55,278 nt of DNA from Acidimicrobiaceae bacterium (GTDB lineage Bacteria > Actinomycetota > Acidimicrobiia > Acidimicrobiales > Bog-793), in the NCBI GenBank assembly GCA_027459565.1, contig DAIDIA010000263.1, positions 1 through 55,278 of the forward strand, written 5' to 3'. The notes below the pieces were generated by a model. It had not been told where the DNA came from, did not search any database, and saw only the letters and a program-made list of their open reading frames with translations. The translations under genes were made by a program, and so were the position numbers. How positions within the stretch are numbered: the stretch's first letter is position 1; each line of letters begins with the position of its first letter. Positions 50,479 to 55,278 of the stretch are shown here, one piece after another.

Positions 50479-51831
50479 CTAGTCCGGCTGAGATAGCTCG
50501 GGCTCTTCACGCCGAGCAGAGCGCAGCCGCATTTGACGCCCCGGCCGTGGCTGCTCGGTGGGCAGGACAGCTTCGGTTGACCGGGTCTCTGGCATCTTGA
50601 AAAGAACCAGTAGCGCCACCGCCGCGGCCGACCCGCCAACAAAGAGAAACGATGCTCCATAGCTCACCGCACCGGCGAGAGCGGCGAAAATGACTGGAGA
50701 AAGGGCGACCCCTCCCTGGCCGGTGAAGCGCCACAGCCCCAGGAATTTTCCGCGTACCTCGCGAGGGGCGACGTCGGCGCCGATGGTCTGCACCGCACCG
50801 TTGGTGATCCCCTGACACAGCGAGGCGACGAGGAAGACAATGACGTAGTCGACAGTTGAGAGGTTGAAGAACGCGATGAGCGCGAGACCAACCATCGTGA
50901 AGCACACACCGGAATATCCCGGAATCATCGTGCGGCGCCGGCCATAGCGGTCCATGACCCAGCCGGTGACGAATCCGACCGGCAGCATGATCCCGGCCGA
51001 GGCGGCAGCGAGGTAACCGACCTCGCTCGGGTTCATGTGATAGCGGAATGCGGCGTAGATGTTGAGCAGTCCTGCCTGCATCGGGCCACGCGAGAACGCG
51101 CCGAAGAGTGCGATCGCGAAATAGTTCGCGTACGTCGATACGAGGTGACGATAGGTGAAGGGTCGCGGCGATTTCGCGATCGAGCCGGTCTGTGTCGAAG
51201 AGGTCGTCGAACGTTTTCTTGGGGTGTCTCCGATGTAGCGATAGGCCGGGACCAACGACAGCAGCGAGAGCATGCCATAGGCAACGAATGGCGAACGAAT
51301 ACCCCATGAGGTCGCCATGAAACCGCCGATGAGCGGCCCCAGCGCGCGGCCCGAGTTGTCCATTCCGAAGAGCCAGCTGATCTGGCGTCCGCGCTGGTCT
51401 GGCGACGAGCCATGCGAGATTCCGGTGATCCGCCCCATCATCCACAACTGCGTGGCGAAACCGTCGGCGAAGCGCAGGGCGAGAAGCTGCGGGTAAGAGC
51501 GGGCAAAGACAACCGCGAAGGCCATCAATGCCGTGAGGATCGGGCCCGAAAGCATGATGCGCCGGCGACCGAAGCGGTCGATAAGCCAACCCGCCGGCAG
51601 GGCGCCCGCGACGTTGCCGATGAGGAACGAGGTGGTGACCCCTGTCGCGACGGCGAAGCTGACGTGGAACGAACGGGCGATTGCCGGAATCGCCGGAATC
51701 GCGATGCCGGTACCCATTGCGAGGATCAACGCGGGGAGATAGGTGGAGTTGAAGGCTGCGAGTGACCAAGCCTTCATGTTCTCGTCGGGCGCGGTCGCCC
51801 GTCGGGATCTCGTTGTCTCGCTGGTTCCCAT
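50479..51831 (-). CDS. Major facilitator superfamily transporter
   Basis: A 450-residue, 12-helix permease. Motif A appears as GWLIDRFGRRRIML after helix 2 and again as GWVMDRYGRRRTMI in the second half, the hallmark of the duplicated fold. A short linker with basic residues separates the halves. The ATG at 51831 with AAGGGA upstream is preferred; the frame is open to 51927, and a later ATG at about 51777 starts just before helix 1. GC is like the core chromosome, so it is outside the island. Substrate and direction unknown. Confidence 0.9.
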   Translation of the reverse strand: MGTSETTRSRRATAPDENMKAWSLAAFNSTYLPALILAMGTGIAIPAIPAIARSFHVSFAVATGVTTSFLIGNVAGALPAGWLIDRFGRRRIMLSGPILTALMAFAVVFARSYPQLLALRFADGFATQLWMMGRITGISHGSSPDQRGRQISWLFGMDNSGRALGPLIGGFMATSWGIRSPFVAYGMLSLLSLVPAYRYIGDTPRKRSTTSSTQTGSIAKSPRPFTYRHLVSTYANYFAIALFGAFSRGPMQAGLLNIYAAFRYHMNPSEVGYLAAASAGIMLPVGFVTGWVMDRYGRRRTMIPGYSGVCFTMVGLALIAFFNLSTVDYVIVFLVASLCQGITNGAVQTIGADVAPREVRGKFLGLWRFTGQGGVALSPVIFAALAGAVSYGASFLFVGGSAAAVALLVLFKMPETRSTEAVLPTEQPRPGRQMRLRSARREEPELSQPD

Positions 51832-52264
51832 TTCGGTCCCTTGGCTCGCGGCTGTCGCCGTCAGCGGCAAATGCCCTGAGGGCACGTTAGTGTCGGTCGC
51901 GACGACCGGGCGAAACATCGCGAGCACGGAAAGCTCCGGATCAAAGTTTCGATGTCCGGAGCATCCTCTCGACGTGATGCGGGCACATCGAATGGGTCCG
52001 GGGCCGCTCTCTGTTCGAGCCGCCGACTCCTGGAGGCCCGGTATCTCTCGTTAGGAATCGTCAGAGTGCACGCGTGACATTACGGATGGTGCGAGTCCGT
52101 GGTCGCATAGCTAACCGTGGGAGTTTCCCTTATCGCATCCAAAGGGTCGGATTCGGTAGATATCCGCGTATCCCCGCCGGAATTGAGAGAAGTATGACGA
52201 GCGCGTCGGGGAATATGACGAAACCCGACTCATTGTGTGAATGGCCCGAGCCAATTGAGCAACA
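51832..52264. other. Divergent region upstream of the Fe(III)-type ABC transporter
   Basis: About 430 bases. GCTCCGGA (51933-51940) and TCCGGAGC (51955-51962) form a perfect 8-bp inverted repeat with a 14-base loop, a candidate operator or attenuator. GTCGGG (52205-52210) and CCCGAC (52224-52229) form another short repeat close to the binding-protein gene. Promoters for the divergent facilitator and ABC genes are expected here. No recognised riboswitch. Confidence 0.45.
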
Positions 52265-53329
52265 ATGTTGACTATGACTCGAATCCAAGACATTTCCATC
52301 CGTTCTTTCCGGTCGCGTTCGCGAGTGCTCTCTGGCGCGCTCATGGCGCTGGCTGGTTTCGCATTTGCATCGGGAGCGACGGCTGCCACGAGACCACATG
52401 CAAAGGCAGACGCAGTCAAGTCGAATAGTTCTCTCTCTGGTTCGATAACTGTCGACGCAGCGCTGACCACCCAAGGTGGTGCGGGCTTTGCAAATGCCTT
52501 CAAGCTGATGTATCCCAACATCAAGGTCACGATGGTGACCGCAGGCACGGGAAGCCTTGAGACCCAGCTCGCGGCGCAGCAGGCAACGGGGCACATCCTC
52601 GCGGACGTTGTCCTGTTCGCCGATCCCACGGACATGGACACGATCGCCGCGAAGGGAATTCTCGGATCATGGAAACCTTCATTGGCGGGCCGCAAAGTTC
52701 CCGTTGGCTACTCGGGCAAGGACTGGGTCGGAGCCTTTACCTTCGAGACGGTCATGGTCGAGCATCCCGGAATGGCGAATCCTCCGCAGAAATGGACGGA
52801 TCTGACGAGTGCCGCGCTCAAGGGTCAGCTTGCAATCGGCAGTGCGAGCTATTCCGGAACGACCTTTGGGTGGGCGGCGGAGCTCCACACGCTTTACGGA
52901 TGGAACTATTTCAAGACGCTCAAGGCAAACGGTGTCCGCGTCGAGCAGTCAACGACAACGACCGGTACCGACGTCGCGAGCGGCAAGGTACTTGTTGGAG
53001 TGACGCTTGACAGTGTCGCTCGGAGTCTTCTGGCGCAACACGCGAACATCAATGTCGTCTGGCCAAAGGACGGCACGGTTCCGTGCCCTGCGACGGTCGG
53101 AATAACCAAGGGCACCGCAAACGCGGCTGCAGCAAAGGCCTTTGTGAACTGGCTCGTCTCGCGACAGGGCCAGATCGAAGCAGCGAAACTCGGATACGAC
53201 GCCGCCTATTTTGGCGCTATGCCTGCCTATCCCATGCCAAAGCACGAGAAGCAACTGGTTGTGAACTGGAATCGGATCACGAAGAACCAGGCTTCGATCC
53301 TCAGTGGCTTCTCCGGCATTTTTGGGTAG
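52265..53329 (+). CDS. Fe(III)-type ABC transporter substrate-binding protein (FbpA-like)
   Basis: A 354-residue exported binding protein. Residues 1-42 form a signal peptide (LSGALMALAGFAFASGATA). The body has the order seen in FbpA/AfuA-like and related binding proteins: ITVDAALTTQGGAGFANAFKLMYPNIKVTMVTAGTGSLETQLAAQ, ADVVLFADPTDM, LKGQLAIGSASYSGTT and QGQIEAAKLGY. It has no lipobox cysteine, so it is secreted or held by charge. Fe(III) is the leading guess by family; thiamine or phosphonate cannot be excluded. The downstream permease and ATPase complete the system. ATG 52265 is weakly supported, with ATG 52274 as the alternative. Confidence 0.85.
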   Translation: MLTMTRIQDISIRSFRSRSRVLSGALMALAGFAFASGATAATRPHAKADAVKSNSSLSGSITVDAALTTQGGAGFANAFKLMYPNIKVTMVTAGTGSLETQLAAQQATGHILADVVLFADPTDMDTIAAKGILGSWKPSLAGRKVPVGYSGKDWVGAFTFETVMVEHPGMANPPQKWTDLTSAALKGQLAIGSASYSGTTFGWAAELHTLYGWNYFKTLKANGVRVEQSTTTTGTDVASGKVLVGVTLDSVARSLLAQHANINVVWPKDGTVPCPATVGITKGTANAAAAKAFVNWLVSRQGQIEAAKLGYDAAYFGAMPAYPMPKHEKQLVVNWNRITKNQASILSGFSGIFG

Positions 53330-53371
53330 CCGTCGCAACGAGGTACGTCGTTTCGATACAAAGGAGCTCTC

Positions 53372-55042
53372 ATCGAACGTCCGCTGAATCGTCTTCGGAC
53401 GGGAGGTCTGTTTTTCGCAGCCCTCCTTCTCGTCGGATATCCGCTCTTTGAGCTCTTCCGCTCCGCGCTCGCCGGACCCTCGGGGCCGAGCGGCGCGTGG
53501 CACACGATCGCCACACGCCCGGTTGCAATGGCACTCGTGCATACTGTTGAGGTTTCTGCAGGCGCGACCGTTCTCGCGACCTTGTTGGGCGTTGCCATGG
53601 CCCTTCTCGTTGCAAGGAGCGACCTGCCATTGCGACGCTGGTTCGCCGGCGCATGGGTCGCGCCTCTGATCATTCCGGCATATGTCACCGGACTCGCCTG
53701 GTTGGATGCCTATACACGGGCCGGTCTGACCGACCAGGTGGCCCATCTCTCTGCAGGCTGGATCATCGGACCAGTGGGAGTCGCGTTGTTGCTGGGCCTT
53801 CAAGGTGCTCCGCTTGCCTATCTCTTGATCCTCGCAGCGCTGAGCTCCGGCCGCATTGGAGAACTCGAAGATGCGGCGCGTATCTCTGGCCGCCCGCCCG
53901 CAAGCGTCCTCTGGGAGATCACGCTCCCGCTCGTCAAGACGGCGATCATGGGTTCGATGTTGCTGGTCTTCGTGAGTTCGGCATCAGACTTCGGCATTCC
54001 GGCAATCCTTGCGATTCCCGCGAGCTATTCGACGGTGACGACGCTGATCTACTCGGATCTCAGTTTCGCCGGCGGCACGCACGCGATTGCCTCCGCGAGT
54101 TCGCTCTCGGCGGTACTTGGGCTGTTGGCGATCGTGCTGCTCTTCACCTCCAATCGAGTCTCCCGGACCGCTTCGGGGGCTTCGAGATCGAGCGGCCATG
54201 GTGGTTCCGCCCGACCGCTCATCGCATTCGGGCGCTTCCGCAGTCTTGTCATGACGGGTTGGCTTGTGATCCTCGTATTCACCACGGTTTTGCCACTCAT
54301 TGCGCTCTACGTCACCTCTGTCAGCCCAGCTTTCCGCCTCGAACTCGTCCCGACCCACTGGGTGGCAAGTGCATACGTCGAGGCTCTCTCCGGTGCGAAT
54401 ATCGCGGCGCTCGGTCGCAGCGCATTGATTGCCGCGGCCGCCGCGGCGATCGTCGCAACGGGCGGCGCACTCGTGGCGCTCTGGAACTGTCGACCAAGCC
54501 GGCTCGCGACACTTGTCTCGACGTTGCTCGCGCTTCCGTTCGCGCTTCCCGGTTCGGTTGTCGCGATTGCGATCTTGCTCGCCTGGGAACGCTGGCTCTA
54601 TGGAAGTCTCTTCATCATCCTGATCGCCTATGTCGCCCGGTTTGCCGTGATCGGAGTACGCACCTCTGCGGTGACGGTGGGTAGCATTTCCGATGACCTC
54701 GTCCACGCCGCTCGAGCGAGCGGAGCAACGGCCCGTCGTGCATCGCGTGACGTGATCTGGCCCGTTCTCGTTCCGGGAATCGGGACAGCGTTCGCTATTG
54801 TCTTCCTCTTGGGAATTCACGAGCTGACGATGTCTTCGCTTCTGTACGGACCATCCACGCAGACCTTTGCCGTCTCCGTGCTCGCCTCCGAAGAGGCGGG
54901 CCAGACCGCACTCACCGCATCCCTCGCGATGGTCGTAACGCTGATCACGGGCATCGTCTCCGGAATCGCCCTCTTCGCAAGATCGAGTCGGAAGATCGTC
55001 GCGGCTGAAGCCGGTATCGAGGTGCCGCCGTGGCAAACCTGA
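53372..55042 (+). CDS. ABC transporter permease, fused two-domain (FbpB/ThiP-like), probable ATC start
   Basis: A 556-residue membrane protein with two homologous six-helix halves, each with an EAA motif: LEDAARISGRPPASVLWEITLPL in half 1 and LVHAARASGATARRASRDVIWPVL in half 2. Such fused permeases serve iron(III), thiamine and related importers. The first ordinary start, ATG 53528, would remove the whole first helix (LFFAALLLVGYPLFELF). In frame upstream there is no ATG, GTG or TTG back to the previous stop codon at 53327, but an AAAGGAG at 53359-53365 sits five bases before an ATC codon at 53372, so ATC is the likely start. A base change or sequencing error is possible. It follows the binding-protein gene by 42 bases. 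Confidence 0.85.
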   Translation: MERPLNRLRTGGLFFAALLLVGYPLFELFRSALAGPSGPSGAWHTIATRPVAMALVHTVEVSAGATVLATLLGVAMALLVARSDLPLRRWFAGAWVAPLIIPAYVTGLAWLDAYTRAGLTDQVAHLSAGWIIGPVGVALLLGLQGAPLAYLLILAALSSGRIGELEDAARISGRPPASVLWEITLPLVKTAIMGSMLLVFVSSASDFGIPAILAIPASYSTVTTLIYSDLSFAGGTHAIASASSLSAVLGLLAIVLLFTSNRVSRTASGASRSSGHGGSARPLIAFGRFRSLVMTGWLVILVFTTVLPLIALYVTSVSPAFRLELVPTHWVASAYVEALSGANIAALGRSALIAAAAAAIVATGGALVALWNCRPSRLATLVSTLLALPFALPGSVVAIAILLAWERWLYGSLFIILIAYVARFAVIGVRTSAVTVGSISDDLVHAARASGATARRASRDVIWPVLVPGIGTAFAIVFLLGIHELTMSSLLYGPSTQTFAVSVLASEEAGQTALTASLAMVVTLITGIVSGIALFARSSRKIVAAEAGIEVPPWQT

Positions 55043-55278
55043 GCGGCGCGCAAAGCGATCTTCAATCACCAGGAAGGGTGCAGACCCCCGGTACGCCCGC
55101 AGTCGAGCTCCGCGGTGTCTCCCTCGCCTATCACGGTCATGCCGTACTGCGTGACATCGATCTTCTGGTCGAGCCCGGCGAGATTGTCGCGATAGTCGGT
55201 CCCTCGGGAAGCGGGAAGTCGAGTCTGTTGCGGGCACTCGGTGGATTCCTCGATCCCTCTGCCGGCTCGCTGCTCATC
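55030..55278 (+). CDS. ABC transporter ATP-binding protein, N-terminal fragment
   Basis: The first 83 codons of the ATPase of the same transporter; the gene runs off the right edge. After an unstructured start (MANLSGAQSDLQSPGRV) the fold begins with VELRGVSLAYHGHAVLRDIDLLVEPGEIVAIVGPSGSG, and Walker A is GPSGSGKSS at 57-65. GTG 55030 overlaps the permease stop codon by 13 bases and follows GAGGTG, which shows translational coupling and a single operon. Signature and Walker B motifs lie outside the window. Confidence 0.9.
   Translation, partial: MANLSGAQSDLQSPGRVQTPGTPAVELRGVSLAYHGHAVLRDIDLLVEPGEIVAIVGPSGSGKSSLLRALGGFLDPSAGSLLI

Overview
The window looks like a chromosomal segment of a GC-rich actinomycete, with flanks around 60-65 percent GC by eye. 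The supporting signs are a Ddn-type F420-dependent nitroreductase, an LLM-class F420 oxidoreductase, a MarP-type protease, DHA2 drug exporters, a TAP-type secreted hydrolase and frequent GTG/TTG starts. A member of the Acidimicrobiia is my best guess; I cannot prove the class from sequence alone.

Layout. 0-4.8 kb: the first 25 codons of lgt at the left edge, a strong hairpin, a deazaflavin nitroreductase, an aldo/keto reductase, a CaCA exchanger, an exported DUF5666 protein and a Lon-substrate-binding-domain protein. 5-11.8 kb: p-hydroxybenzoate hydroxylase (pobA), a large polytopic membrane protein, a Pht5-like solute-binding-fold protein, an LLM oxidoreductase and a DHA2 exporter. 12-17.9 kb: DEAD-box helicase, secreted peptidase, aldo/keto reductase, second DHA2 exporter. 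18-24.4 kb: amidohydrolase plus zinc alcohol dehydrogenase, DUF429, an erythromycin-esterase-like protein with an adjacent phosphoribosyltransferase, and an SDR. 24.5-36.5 kb: a small basic protein, DUF459/SGNH protein, AlkB-like dioxygenase, an M23-like coiled-coil protein and an L,D-transpeptidase (cell envelope), an SDR, a methyltransferase, two adjacent isochorismatase-fold hydrolases and a bifunctional PutA. 37.4-43.4 kb: an exported cupredoxin-like protein, a tight four-gene operon built from six YbjQ-like domains, and a MarP-like membrane serine protease.

43.8-50.4 kb is the clearest accessory region. It is visibly more AT-rich, lies next to an intact tRNA-Arg(ACG) gene, and is bounded at its other end by a directly repeated, diverged copy of the anticodon-to-T-arm part of that tRNA. 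A truncated integrase-like ORF sits beside the tRNA. Cargo: a Rieske oxygenase, a solute-binding protein, an ornithine-cyclodeaminase-family protein, a VOC protein and a possible HicB-like small protein. I read it as an old, decaying tRNA-integrated island. To its right are a major facilitator and an Fe(III)-type ABC transporter (binding protein, fused double permease, start of the ATPase).

The most promising candidate for an undescribed system is the YbjQ multi-domain operon at 38970-41890. Also notable are an apparent ATC start codon on the ABC permease, a 7-codon leader ORF coupled to the L,D-transpeptidase, and a repeated DosR-box-like motif near the esterase/phosphoribosyltransferase pair. 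No rRNA, CRISPR array or insertion sequence was seen. All function calls come from reading motifs, not from database searches.
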